Below, piece after piece: positions 1 to 7,126 of a stretch of DNA of 8,710 nt. The translations under genes and the position numbers were made by a program. The notes beneath the pieces were generated by a model. The model had not been told where the DNA came from and made no database searches. It saw only the letters and a list, made by a program, of their open reading frames with translations. Numbering within the stretch: the stretch's first letter is position 1; each line of letters begins with the position of its first letter. Origin of the DNA: Candidatus Poseidoniales archaeon (GTDB lineage Archaea > Thermoplasmatota > Poseidoniia > Poseidoniales > Poseidoniaceae); the NCBI GenBank assembly GCA_003602665.1, contig QQSG01000061.1, forward strand, positions 1-8,710. The letters run 5' to 3'.

Positions 1-1046
1 TCAAATGCTGCTGTTGTACCTTCACCAGTGATTGGATTCGGCAATTCATCGAGAGTATATCCAACAGCAATCTTTGCAGCCATTCGAGCAATAGGATATC
101 CTGTTGCTTTAGATGCGAGAGCAGAGGAACGAGAGACACGTGGATTCACTTCAATAACTCTAATTTCACCAGTGAATTGATTGTATGCAAATTGCACATT
201 GCATCCACCTTTGATGTTGAGTTCTCTAATCAGAGCGAGTGCCTTGTCTCGAAGTTCTTGATGATCTGAATCAGAAAACGACTGAAGTGGAGCAACAACA
301 ACAGACTCACCTGTGTGAACGCCCATTGGATCGATATTTTCCATTGTACAAACGATGGTTGCGTTATCGGAACCATCTCTCATAACTTCATATTCGAGTT
401 CTTGCCATCCTAAGATTGATTCTTCGATGAGAACTTGGCTAATACGTGAATTACGAAGCCCAAGAGTGGCAATCTCAACAAGTTGTCCAAGGTCGAAGGC
501 AGTACCACCGCCAAGACCACCAAGAGTAAATGCAGGTCGTATCAAGATAGGCCAAGAACCAATCTCTTCAGCGGCTTTAATCACCTCATCCATCGTATTA
601 CAGGCAATCGCTTCGGATATAGGAAGGTCGATGGATTCACAAACTTTGTTGAAAAGGTCTCTGTCCTCTGCCTTGTCGATTGCATCCAAATCAGAACCTA
701 TGAGTTCGACACCGAGTTTCTCAAGAGTTCCATCGTGAGCAAGTTCACTGGCAATATTCAATGCAGTTTGACCACCCATTCCAGCGAGTAATGCATCGGG
801 CCGCTCGATCTCCAAGATTTTACGAACAGTATCTGGCAACAATGGCTCGATGTATACCCGATCCGCCATTTCAGGATCATTTTGAATTGTAGCAGGATTC
901 GAGTTGACAAGAATCACTTCGTATCCATCCTCCCGCAAAGCCCGTACTGCTTGAGACCCTGAGAAGTCAAACTCTGCGGCTTGTCCAATCTTAATTGGAC
1001 CAGACCCAAGGACAAGAATTGTGTTCAAATCATCTCTGCGAGGCAT
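1..1046 (-). CDS. carB: Carbamoyl-phosphate synthase large subunit, N-terminal part (cut by window edge)
   Basis: The large subunit makes carbamoyl phosphate from bicarbonate, ATP and the ammonia delivered by CarA, for pyrimidine and arginine synthesis in the cytoplasm. I translated 348 codons from the ATG at 1046-1044; the gene runs off the left edge. What is visible is the first ATP-grasp half (carboxyphosphate synthesis). It opens with the nucleotide-fold signature LGSGPIKIGQAAEFDFSG (13-30), followed by NSNPATIQNDPEMAD (48-62) and MGGQTALN (90-97). Arg129, Arg170, the glycine loop at 176-181, Glu208/Glu209, Glu299 and Asn301 match the ATP and metal ligands of the E. coli enzyme almost residue for residue. 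The NPRVSRSSALASKATG block lies at 301-316. The start codon shares its A with the last base of the carA stop, and an SD-like AGAGGTGA (1060-1053) lies about six bases upstream, so translation is probably coupled. Identity is near certain; completeness of the C-terminal half cannot be judged here. Confidence 0.97.
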   Translation of the reverse strand, partial: MPRRDDLNTILVLGSGPIKIGQAAEFDFSGSQAVRALREDGYEVILVNSNPATIQNDPEMADRVYIEPLLPDTVRKILEIERPDALLAGMGGQTALNIASELAHDGTLEKLGVELIGSDLDAIDKAEDRDLFNKVCESIDLPISEAIACNTMDEVIKAAEEIGSWPILIRPAFTLGGLGGGTAFDLGQLVEIATLGLRNSRISQVLIEESILGWQELEYEVMRDGSDNATIVCTMENIDPMGVHTGESVVVAPLQSFSDSDHQELRDKALALIRELNIKGGCNVQFAYNQFTGEIRVIEVNPRVSRSSALASKATGYPIARMAAKIAVGYTLDELPNPITGEGTTAAF

Positions 1047-2377
1047 CAGGATTCACCTCTCAAATGAGCATCTACGAGTTCTCTGAAGCGGTCAAAGAGC
1101 GGTTCGGCATCATGAGGACCTGGACACGCTTCAGGGTGGAATTGTACAGTAAAACAAGGACGGCCAAGGACATCAAGTCCTTCCACCGTTTTGTCATTCG
1201 CATTGATGTATCGAACTTCAACATCATAGCCATGAAGATTTTCAGCTTCTGGGGATGTGGCTCCACTTGGATGAGCAGCCAACATTCCGTTGGTTGGATC
1301 AGCTACTGCAAATCCATGATTTTGTGATGTAATCCAGACACGTTGAGTCTTAAGATCAACGACTGGTTGGTTTGCCCCTCGATGTCCATACCTCATTTTG
1401 TATGTTTTCAATCCTGATGCAAGCCCCATTAATTGATGCCCAAGACAAATTCCCATCACTGGCATACCTGATGATACAGCCTGTGCAAGTGTGTATCTTG
1501 CATTCGTTGCTTTCCCAGGATGAGCAGGGTCACCTGGCCCATTCGAACAAAATAAGGCAGTAATTGAGTACCCTTGGAGTGTTTCAAAAGATGTGTCTGG
1601 AGGACACCATACAACTTCGAATCGTTTGCATAAGTTTCGAAGAATATTATACTTCACACCACAATCCAATGCCCCTATTCGGGGCAATGGCTGACCAAGA
1701 TCATCACAAGCCCCTGGATTGAGTAAGACTGGCTCATCGATGGAAACCATGTCGACAAGGTCTTCTAACTCGGGAGATGTCATTTCCTTGAGTCTCTGCT
1801 TCATTTCGAGTTCAAGTTCCTTTGGTCCAAAGATGCACAGTACCGTTCCTAGTTCGCGAACTCGGCGTGTAATTGCTCTCGTGTCTACATTTTCTATTCC
1901 AGGCACACTGTGGGCTTGAAGTAATTCTGAAACAGTACCTGCTGAATCCCGATGGTCGGGGTCATTCATTGCATGACGTACAACAACACCCTTCGGCCAC
2001 ACAGCACGAGATTCAGATTTTGAGAGGTGTATTCCATAATTACCGATAAGCGGGTAAGTGAATGTAAGGACCTGTCCCGCCCATGATGGATCTGTTAGTG
2101 ATTCCTGATACCCCATCATGCCTGTCGTAAAGACGAGTTCGCCTTCTCCAAACCCTTCTGCTCCGAAGAGCGTTCCTTCAAATCGACCTCCATCCGCCAG
2201 AAGGAGAAGTCCTTCTCCAGACGCTCTTTTTGGAAGTGCCGATTTGTCGAGAAGAGCATCAGCAGCATCGGTAAAACGAGGCGGAGACTCCACACCTCGA
2301 TTAAATGAGCCCGGGGCAAAGCCAGAACCCACGCGTACGCCCCTCGACATCAGCATTTGTCGAAAAAGACCATCCAT
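1046..2377 (-). CDS. carA: Carbamoyl-phosphate synthase small subunit (glutaminase)
   Basis: CarA hydrolyses glutamine and channels the ammonia to CarB. The 443-residue product has the CarA N-terminal domain from about residue 55 (LLLLADGGRFEGTLFGAEG, then MMGYQESLTDPS and FTYPLIGNYG). A class I glutamine amidotransferase domain runs from about 233 to 435. The triad is visible: Cys311 in GICLGHQ, and His414 and Glu416 in VQFHPEACPGPHD. The family is usually about 380 residues, so the first 50 or so residues are extra. This segment is richer in G and C than nearby genes. No SD precedes the ATG at 2377. In-frame ATGs also occur at codons 8 and 10 and a GTG at codon 29, but none just before the core, so some extension is unavoidable. 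The gene lies 40 bases after trm56 and overlaps the carB start by one base (TGATG). Function is secure; the exact start is not. Confidence 0.96.
   Translation of the reverse strand: MDGLFRQMLMSRGVRVGSGFAPGSFNRGVESPPRFTDAADALLDKSALPKRASGEGLLLLADGGRFEGTLFGAEGFGEGELVFTTGMMGYQESLTDPSWAGQVLTFTYPLIGNYGIHLSKSESRAVWPKGVVVRHAMNDPDHRDSAGTVSELLQAHSVPGIENVDTRAITRRVRELGTVLCIFGPKELELEMKQRLKEMTSPELEDLVDMVSIDEPVLLNPGACDDLGQPLPRIGALDCGVKYNILRNLCKRFEVVWCPPDTSFETLQGYSITALFCSNGPGDPAHPGKATNARYTLAQAVSSGMPVMGICLGHQLMGLASGLKTYKMRYGHRGANQPVVDLKTQRVWITSQNHGFAVADPTNGMLAAHPSGATSPEAENLHGYDVEVRYINANDKTVEGLDVLGRPCFTVQFHPEACPGPHDAEPLFDRFRELVDAHLRGES
1053..1060 (-). promoter_or_regulatory. Shine-Dalgarno-like site for carB
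   Basis: AGAGGTGA on the minus strand, inside the last codons of carA and six bases before the carB ATG at 1046. With the one-base TGATG overlap it supports coupled translation of the two subunits. Confidence 0.55.
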
Positions 2378-2417
2378 AATGCTTGGGTTCGGATTCCAAG
2401 GGAAATCGTAACGGAAA

Positions 2418-2978
2418 TTACTCTGAACGAGTATCCAAAACGTCCTTTCCAGTTAGACTTGGATTAATGATTAATTCGCCACCCTCGAGCTTTCTTTCAA
2501 TCGCTCCAGCACCATACCATCCATCGAGGAATAGAGCCAATGCCGCTACTTCGGAATGGGGTTGATTTCCAACTGCAAGATTGTACTGAGATATCTGAAA
2601 CACATCAGACGGAACTTTTGCCCCTCCGACGATAACAACAAGAGGGCGATCACGCCGAATGGTCGGAGTTACGTCTCTGAAAGAAGCACCGTACATTGTC
2701 AGATGAACTGCTACACCAGGAGGATTACCATCGATTCCTTGAGTGACAAAACGACGTAACCAAGCCATTGGACTTTTGATATGCTTGATTTCCATATCTC
2801 CGCCAAATCGTTGATTCACTGATGAAATATTTTCTTGCATCTTCTTGTCTTCATCTCCAGAAAAAAGGAAATTTTGCGCACCAAGTGCACGAGCAACAAG
2901 GGCAAGATGCGTTGTGATTCTTGGGTCTCTCCCAAGACGATAACCGAGACGTAGAATTGTGACACCATGTTCGGACAT
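2418..2978 (-). CDS. trm56: tRNA (cytidine(56)-2'-O)-methyltransferase, aTrm56
   Basis: This archaea-specific SPOUT-superfamily enzyme uses S-adenosylmethionine to methylate the ribose of C56 in the T-loop of tRNAs, helping to stabilise the elbow. The 186-residue product matches the family along its length. It has LRLGYRLGRDPRITTHLALVARALGA (9-34, with the Arg-Asp-x-Arg and Thr-Thr-His signature), HLTMYG (92-97), IVGGAKVP (116-123) and the cofactor-loop region VGNQPHSEVAALALFLD (136-152). The C-terminal extension seen in some family members is absent. The ATG at 2978 places the conserved strand nine residues in, as expected. There is no good SD, but a TATA-like palindrome is centred about 26 bases upstream. 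The gene sits 38 bases after the membrane-protein gene and 40 before carA, on the same strand, so co-transcription is plausible. It is the best taxonomic marker in the window. Confidence 0.95.
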   Translation of the reverse strand: MSEHGVTILRLGYRLGRDPRITTHLALVARALGAQNFLFSGDEDKKMQENISSVNQRFGGDMEIKHIKSPMAWLRRFVTQGIDGNPPGVAVHLTMYGASFRDVTPTIRRDRPLVVIVGGAKVPSDVFQISQYNLAVGNQPHSEVAALALFLDGWYGAGAIERKLEGGELIINPSLTGKDVLDTRSE

Positions 2979-2994
2979 AAAGCGGCCTTGCAGA

Positions 2995-3012
2995 CATCAT
3001 TCATGAATGGTG
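2995..3012. repeat. Near-perfect palindrome upstream of trm56
   Basis: CATTCATGAATG (2998-3009) is a perfect 12-base palindrome. The symmetry continues to 2995-3012 with a single mismatched pair. It fills the middle of the 38-base gap before trm56, with its centre 25.5 bases before the trm56 ATG. It could be a TATA-like element (TTCATGAA) for a leaderless trm56 transcript, an operator, or both. Symmetry and spacing are seen; function is inferred. Confidence 0.35.
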
Positions 3013-3016
3013 AGGT

Positions 3017-3652
3017 TCAATCATCTAAGTTAGGCATCTGACTCGCTTCTGAGGTGCGAGATGGAGGCGTCAATTCAATGTCCTCATGTGCTTCGAGGAA
3101 TCGTCGTAACCAAAGAAGAAGAGATGCATCCACTATTAGATGGCCACCATAGATGACACCAAGCGAAACAAGTGACAATCGACCTGTTCTCCACAGTCCT
3201 GATTCAAGACTTAGTGTATCGGAGAGAAGAGCAGTAACGATTGGTTCACCGACATACAAAGCGACAAAGATGATCATCACCCCGGAAATAATCGAAGGTA
3301 CAAGTGAACCAAGTTCCCTGCTGAAATCTCCAAATACGGAATAAAGGAATGCTAAAGCCATGACCAACAAGGCGACTTCATTGAAGTCAAGACCAAGGAA
3401 TTTGGAGACACCATCGTCCATGTTGTCTGAACCAGAACTGATGAGTAGCCACCAAAAAAGCAGTGAAACAGTAATGATTCCAGCACCCCATTTTGCTCGG
3501 CTTGAGAGCATATTGAAGATTGCAGGTTTATCAAAAATGTTCATCCGCAATGCGAGGCGCTCAGCTAACTCAATGTGAGCTTCACTAATGTTTGACTCGA
3601 CACCGACATCGTCATGTCCACTCATAGAAGGGTTGCTTTCTAACTCGGACAT
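3017..3652 (-). CDS. Four-helix membrane protein of unknown function
   Basis: I do not recognise this 211-residue protein. It begins with a soluble, acidic, Ser/Glu-rich stretch (1-50). Four likely membrane segments follow, at about 55-73 (WGAGIITVSLLFWWLLIS), 92-108, 115-135 (the block containing SGVMIIFVALYVG) and 159-181. The tail is short and polar. FGDFSRELGSLVPS (107-120) joins helices two and three and may be a useful motif for searching. No catalytic or ligand signature is visible. The frame stays open upstream to an ATG at 3769, but those 39 extra codons would lie inside the folP coding region. They also encode a basic, low-hydrophobicity stretch, so I place the start at the ATG at 3652. 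A second in-frame ATG lies nine codons further in. It diverges from folP and is followed after 38 bases by trm56. That it is a real gene is likely from codon pattern and helices; no function is offered. Confidence 0.8.
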   Translation of the reverse strand: MSELESNPSMSGHDDVGVESNISEAHIELAERLALRMNIFDKPAIFNMLSSRAKWGAGIITVSLLFWWLLISSGSDNMDDGVSKFLGLDFNEVALLVMALAFLYSVFGDFSRELGSLVPSIISGVMIIFVALYVGEPIVTALLSDTLSLESGLWRTGRLSLVSLGVIYGGHLIVDASLLLWLRRFLEAHEDIELTPPSRTSEASQMPNLDD

Positions 3653-3704
3653 GCAAATCCCTTGAGCATGAGCCCTTATGAATCCATCCGTTATCGGATG
3701 CCTA
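3653..3704. promoter_or_regulatory. Divergent promoter region between the membrane-protein gene and folP
   Basis: The 7-base element TTATGAA at 3676-3682 reads TTCATAA on the other strand. Its centre lies 26 bases before the folP ATG at 3705 and 27 bases before the membrane-protein ATG at 3652. This is the usual archaeal TATA-box distance for leaderless transcripts in both directions. Between this element and folP is an inverted repeat, CATCCG-ttat-CGGATG (3685-3700), a possible operator. No SD precedes either start. The sequence and spacing are directly visible; promoter function is inferred. Confidence 0.45.
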
Positions 3705-4541
3705 ATGCCCAAAACATCTCGACCCTTTTCTCTCCGCCGGGAAGCACATGGACCCGGGATAATGGGCATTCTAAATGCTACACCAGATTCATTCCATAGC
3801 CCCTCAAGGCAAGCAACCGTAGATGAAGCAATTTCAAATGGAATTTCTATGATTGAAAACGGTTCTCAGATTATTGACATTGGCGGAGAGAGTACGCGGC
3901 CGGGTTCAGAACCGGTCACCATAAGAGAAGAAATTCAAAGGGTAATTCCGATTATACAGGGCCTTTGTGATCAAATTGATAATCCTCAGATTTCTATTGA
4001 TACAAGGAATGTTGAAGTTGCAAGAAAAGCGATTCAAGCAGGTGCTTCGATGATCAATGATGTATCTGGATTAAGAGATTCTGCTATGAAGAAGCTTGTA
4101 CTCGACACGGGAGTTCCAGTCTGCATTATGCATATGCTTGGAGACCCCAAAACAATGCAATCAAATCCCATTTATTCCAACGTCGTTGAAGAGGTATGTG
4201 CTGAGCTTCATCAAAAGGCCTCAGAACTTATCGACGCAGGCCATCCTTCAGAACTGATTTGTCTTGACCCTGGCATAGGCTTTGGAAAAACTCTTGAACA
4301 CAATATCGAGTTACTCAAGGCGCACGAAACCCTTCGTGGAGAACATAATTTAGCAATACTTTGGGGCGTATCTCGAAAATCTATGATCGGTCAAATCACA
4401 GGGCATGAACAATCAGAAGACCGTTTGTATGGAACACTTGGGGTTGCCGCTTATGCACAACAACAAAACATTGATTGGCTTCGAGTTCATGATGTGCAAG
4501 CACATACTGACTTACTTTCTGTGATGCGAAAAATGGACTAA
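3705..4541 (+). CDS. folP: Dihydropteroate synthase
   Basis: This enzyme condenses 6-hydroxymethyl-dihydropterin diphosphate with p-aminobenzoate to give dihydropteroate in folate synthesis; it is a cytoplasmic TIM barrel and the sulfonamide target. All the main signatures are present, numbering from the ATG at 3705 (278 residues, close to the usual 280): IMGILNATPDSF (19-30, with phosphate-binding Asn24), GGESTRPG (60-67), SIDT (97-100, Asp99), IND (117-119), DPGIGFGK (188-195), SRKSMIG (223-229, Lys225) and RVHDV (260-264). The first loop departs from the common SFSDGG form and reads SFHSPSRQ. Another in-frame ATG lies nine codons upstream at 3678, but it would fall inside the TATA-like element, so I prefer 3705. 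The gene diverges from the membrane-protein gene, and its TAA overlaps the TAG of the convergent TraB-family gene by four bases. No other folate gene is in the window. Confidence 0.95.
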   Translation: MPKTSRPFSLRREAHGPGIMGILNATPDSFHSPSRQATVDEAISNGISMIENGSQIIDIGGESTRPGSEPVTIREEIQRVIPIIQGLCDQIDNPQISIDTRNVEVARKAIQAGASMINDVSGLRDSAMKKLVLDTGVPVCIMHMLGDPKTMQSNPIYSNVVEEVCAELHQKASELIDAGHPSELICLDPGIGFGKTLEHNIELLKAHETLRGEHNLAILWGVSRKSMIGQITGHEQSEDRLYGTLGVAAYAQQQNIDWLRVHDVQAHTDLLSVMRKMD

Positions 4542-5707
4542 TTCACACCGCTACCAATAAAACCAGCTGCAGCAAACCATGCTCCGAGCATACTGCCTAA
4601 ATTCGTTAAAGCTGTAACCAATAAAACTCGTCCTGCGGGATTACTCCAGAATCCACCGATTGAAGTACCCTTGAGGAATTGTTGAAGATCTTCTGCAGTT
4701 GGTTCTGCGATTTTAAGTTGAACATATCCTGCAAACCAGCCAGCAGCTAAAGCCGGATTAAGCGATGTGATTGGACTCGCCAATGCTGCAGTAAGAATAG
4801 CAAGTGGATGTCCTCGAGCGATAATACAACCAATCGCAGCAAACACTGCATTGAATAGTGTCCAAATGGTCAGCATTTTAACAATATCAATTGAATCATT
4901 ATTCCAGAGTGAAAAACCAACAAGACCCATCACGATAAGGGGTATGGCAAACGGAAGAATCTTGCCCACAAGGCCTCTCTTAGGAACTGTTGATAATTCG
5001 GCCATCTCAGCATCATTGAGTGGGACATACTCTTTGAGAGTACGGGAAATCCCTTTCAGATGTCCAGCTCCAACAACAACCAACATCTTTCCATCAGTTT
5101 TTGATTTCATGATTTTTTCAGCAATGTATCGATCACGTTCATCGATGAGTACTTCTCCAGCACCTGGTGAAAATTCTTTCAGCTCATCCATCATCGAGGA
5201 AAGAAGGTCGGAATCAGAGAGTAATTCTTCGAGGTCCACATCCTCCTCAAGTTCTTCATCATCACCAAAAAGAGAAAAGAGAAGTCGAAAACGCTCTCTC
5301 CACTTCATTTTCTTCCATGCACGCTTCATCGTAATTTGTATGTCTCTGTCAACAAGGGCAACCTCAATATTCGCAGCCTTGGCTGTTTCAACTGCAGCCA
5401 AAAGTTCAGCACCTGGTTCTTGACCTTCATTGAGTCCCATTCTCCTTTGTTCAGCACTTAGCATCGCTTGCATCAGAACCATAGGGGCTTTTCCTTCTTT
5501 GATGACTCTTAACAGGCCTTCCTTGTCGAGACGGCGCCCTTCAACCAGTGCATCGTGCCTTGATTTACACAATTCAACACCAACAACATCTGGTTGATAT
5601 TCCGATATTTGCAATTTTACAGCCTCAACAGAGGCAGTTGCTACATGAGCAGTTCCGAGTAATCTCAATGTAGGGGTTACATCGATGTATGGAGTAGAAG
5701 AGGTCAT
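4538..5707 (-). CDS. TraB/PrgY (GumN/Tiki-like) family membrane protein
   Basis: The 389-residue product belongs to the TraB/PrgY group, related to the Tiki and EreA/ChaN-like folds. Some eukaryotic Tiki members are membrane-tethered proteases and PrgY inhibits a peptide pheromone; the archaeal role is unknown. Family landmarks are GTAHVA (18-23), VGVELC (42-47), LVDRDIQITMKRAW (118-131), IDERDRYIAEKI (188-199) and VVVGAGHLKGI (210-220). The two GxxH motifs with their Glu and Arg partners are the proposed active-site or metal residues. A charged acidic loop (149-175) precedes IDERDR. The C-terminal third is hydrophobic with about four or five membrane segments (about 250-267, 276-297, 300-334 and 360-383), including the family stretch ALASPITSLNPALAAGWFAGYVQ. 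The ATG overlaps the DHH-gene stop as ATGA and is preceded by AGGAGG (5720-5715) with a seven-base spacer, so coupled translation is very likely. The family assignment is firm; substrate is not known. Confidence 0.9.
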   Translation of the reverse strand: MTSSTPYIDVTPTLRLLGTAHVATASVEAVKLQISEYQPDVVGVELCKSRHDALVEGRRLDKEGLLRVIKEGKAPMVLMQAMLSAEQRRMGLNEGQEPGAELLAAVETAKAANIEVALVDRDIQITMKRAWKKMKWRERFRLLFSLFGDDEELEEDVDLEELLSDSDLLSSMMDELKEFSPGAGEVLIDERDRYIAEKIMKSKTDGKMLVVVGAGHLKGISRTLKEYVPLNDAEMAELSTVPKRGLVGKILPFAIPLIVMGLVGFSLWNNDSIDIVKMLTIWTLFNAVFAAIGCIIARGHPLAILTAALASPITSLNPALAAGWFAGYVQLKIAEPTAEDLQQFLKGTSIGGFWSNPAGRVLLVTALTNLGSMLGAWFAAAGFIGSGVN

Positions 5708-7110
5708 GACAAATCCTCCTTAGAAAAGATATTTCGGAGATGGTCTGCCATAGCATTGATAATTTCATCTCCTTTTGATTCGATATCAGCAAATTCCTCA
5801 AAACCAAGGGACTCCAACAAGATCTGACCTCCAGCAAGTCCTTTGTGACCTCCTGCCTGTCCATTAGGAAAATGTTTGGATAATGACAAACCTAAATGCA
5901 GATTTTCTCTACGGCTACGTGCGGAAAGCAAGACTTTGTTTCGTTGAATCCCATACACAACGACGACTTCTGTTTCTTTTGTAGCGAACAAGAAGTCAGC
6001 AACTTGAGAAAGGTCATCTCGGCTCTTGAGATTTGAAATAGGTGCTAAAATGAGTGTTCCTTCATGGACCTTATTTGTTAATGCTTGGGTAAAGGTTTCA
6101 AGAGTATATTGATTCTTTAGTGGCGCTTCTATAGAGGTTAAAAGTTCAGAGTCAACCCATGTATTCAACCACATCAATGCACGTAAATCAACAGGGTTGA
6201 ACGAACGTGTGAATGAGAGCGTGTCTGTGCGGATACCAAATGAGAGGGCGGTTGCGAGACGTGATGTCATATCGACACTCATATTCATTAGTAGATTAGC
6301 AATTAGAGAAGATGTTGCTGAATACTCTGGGCGAAGAAAAGCAACATCTGCTGAAACAGGCTTATCCGAACTATGATGATCGATGATGATATGAGGTACA
6401 CATTCTTCTGGCAAGATATTATTGGCCCCTGGTTGGTGGAAATCAACAGTTACGATACAATCGGCTCCATTGAGAACATCATCCAGTTCCCAGTCGAGAA
6501 TGATACGTCGAAGAGGAATGTCAAGAAGACGAACCATTGCTTGATTTTGTTGATGTTCAATCTGGCCTCCATGGTAAATTGTAGGCATGTGGCCAAGTGT
6601 GGCACAGACCGCCTCCATGGCAAGGGCTGATGCTAAAGCATCAGGATCTGGATTGTCGTGACAAAAGATTGCAATGTTGGACTCTTTTGGTAAGCCCTTG
6701 AGATAAGTTTCGAGAACCTTTGCACCAGCATGACGCTCCCAAGCACGTATCTTTTCTCGATAAGCAGCAGCAATGATTTCATTCGTATCAATACCATCAA
6801 CTGAATCGTCAATGCCTTCTGCTTCGGTTGTCAAAAGAGGGACATCTGGCCATCGGCCTCGAAGAGCAAGCAAAGGTATGGAATCACTCAACACATTAGC
6901 ATCGACAAGGATTACTGCCGTTGGATGATGCCCACTGTCTGGCAAGTCAGTCGCAAGCATTGGAGAAGGAAGCGGCAGTACTTCGCATTCACCAACGTCA
7001 TCAACGATTCCCATCTCAGTTGCGAGCCCAACGATTCTTGTAAGTCGTCTTTTAGAACACCAACGAGCCAACTCGATGGCAAGAGAACTGTGGCCTATTA
7101 CGAGGAACAT
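5704..7110 (-). CDS. DHH/DHHA1 phosphoesterase with N-terminal Rossmann-like (TrkA-N type) domain
   Basis: The product (468 residues from the ATG at 7110) has three parts. Residues 1 to about 110 resemble a TrkA-N/RCK nucleotide-binding fold (MFLVIGHSSLAIELARW), but the usual GxGxxG loop is degraded to GHSSLA. Residues 145-310 form a DHH domain with a full set of metal ligands: HDNPDPDALAS (151-161), VDFH (222-225), IIDHHSS (242-248) and GIRTDT (292-297). Residues 350-465 are a DHHA1 domain with GGHKGLAGG (420-428). Relatives include NrnA-type oligoribonucleases/pAp phosphatases and GdpP-type cyclic di-AMP phosphodiesterases; the substrate cannot be told from sequence alone. An in-frame TTG at 7128 would add six codons, but GGAG at 7122-7119 sits eight bases before the ATG at 7110, which I prefer. 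It lies 50 bases after lemA and overlaps the TraB-family gene by four bases. Domain assignment is firm. Confidence 0.92.
   Translation of the reverse strand: MFLVIGHSSLAIELARWCSKRRLTRIVGLATEMGIVDDVGECEVLPLPSPMLATDLPDSGHHPTAVILVDANVLSDSIPLLALRGRWPDVPLLTTEAEGIDDSVDGIDTNEIIAAAYREKIRAWERHAGAKVLETYLKGLPKESNIAIFCHDNPDPDALASALAMEAVCATLGHMPTIYHGGQIEHQQNQAMVRLLDIPLRRIILDWELDDVLNGADCIVTVDFHQPGANNILPEECVPHIIIDHHSSDKPVSADVAFLRPEYSATSSLIANLLMNMSVDMTSRLATALSFGIRTDTLSFTRSFNPVDLRALMWLNTWVDSELLTSIEAPLKNQYTLETFTQALTNKVHEGTLILAPISNLKSRDDLSQVADFLFATKETEVVVVYGIQRNKVLLSARSRRENLHLGLSLSKHFPNGQAGGHKGLAGGQILLESLGFEEFADIESKGDEIINAMADHLRNIFSKEDLS
5715..5720 (-). promoter_or_regulatory. Strong Shine-Dalgarno site for the TraB-family gene
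   Basis: AGGAGG on the minus strand, seven bases before the ATG at 5707. It lies inside the last codons of the upstream DHH gene and fixes the start of this overlapping gene. Confidence 0.75.
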
Positions 7111-7126
7111 CGATGACTCTCCATAC

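Noticed and set aside
355..738. A 127-codon plus-strand open frame
   Set aside because: It is opposite the well conserved carB frame, is Ser/Pro-rich, and has no recognisable domain.
3678..3704. An earlier in-frame ATG for folP
   Set aside because: The ATG at 3678 is part of the TATA-like element, and homology begins well after 3705. It remains possible but is less likely.
3653..3769. A 39-codon N-terminal extension of the four-helix membrane protein
   Set aside because: It would run through the folP start region and into folP's conserved coding sequence, and encodes a basic stretch unlike the rest. The ATG at 3652 has a TATA-like element at the right distance.
4767..5423. A 218-codon open frame on the plus strand
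   Set aside because: It lies wholly inside and opposite the TraB-family gene, is Ser/Arg-rich with no family motif, and reads as the complement of the acidic loop codons.
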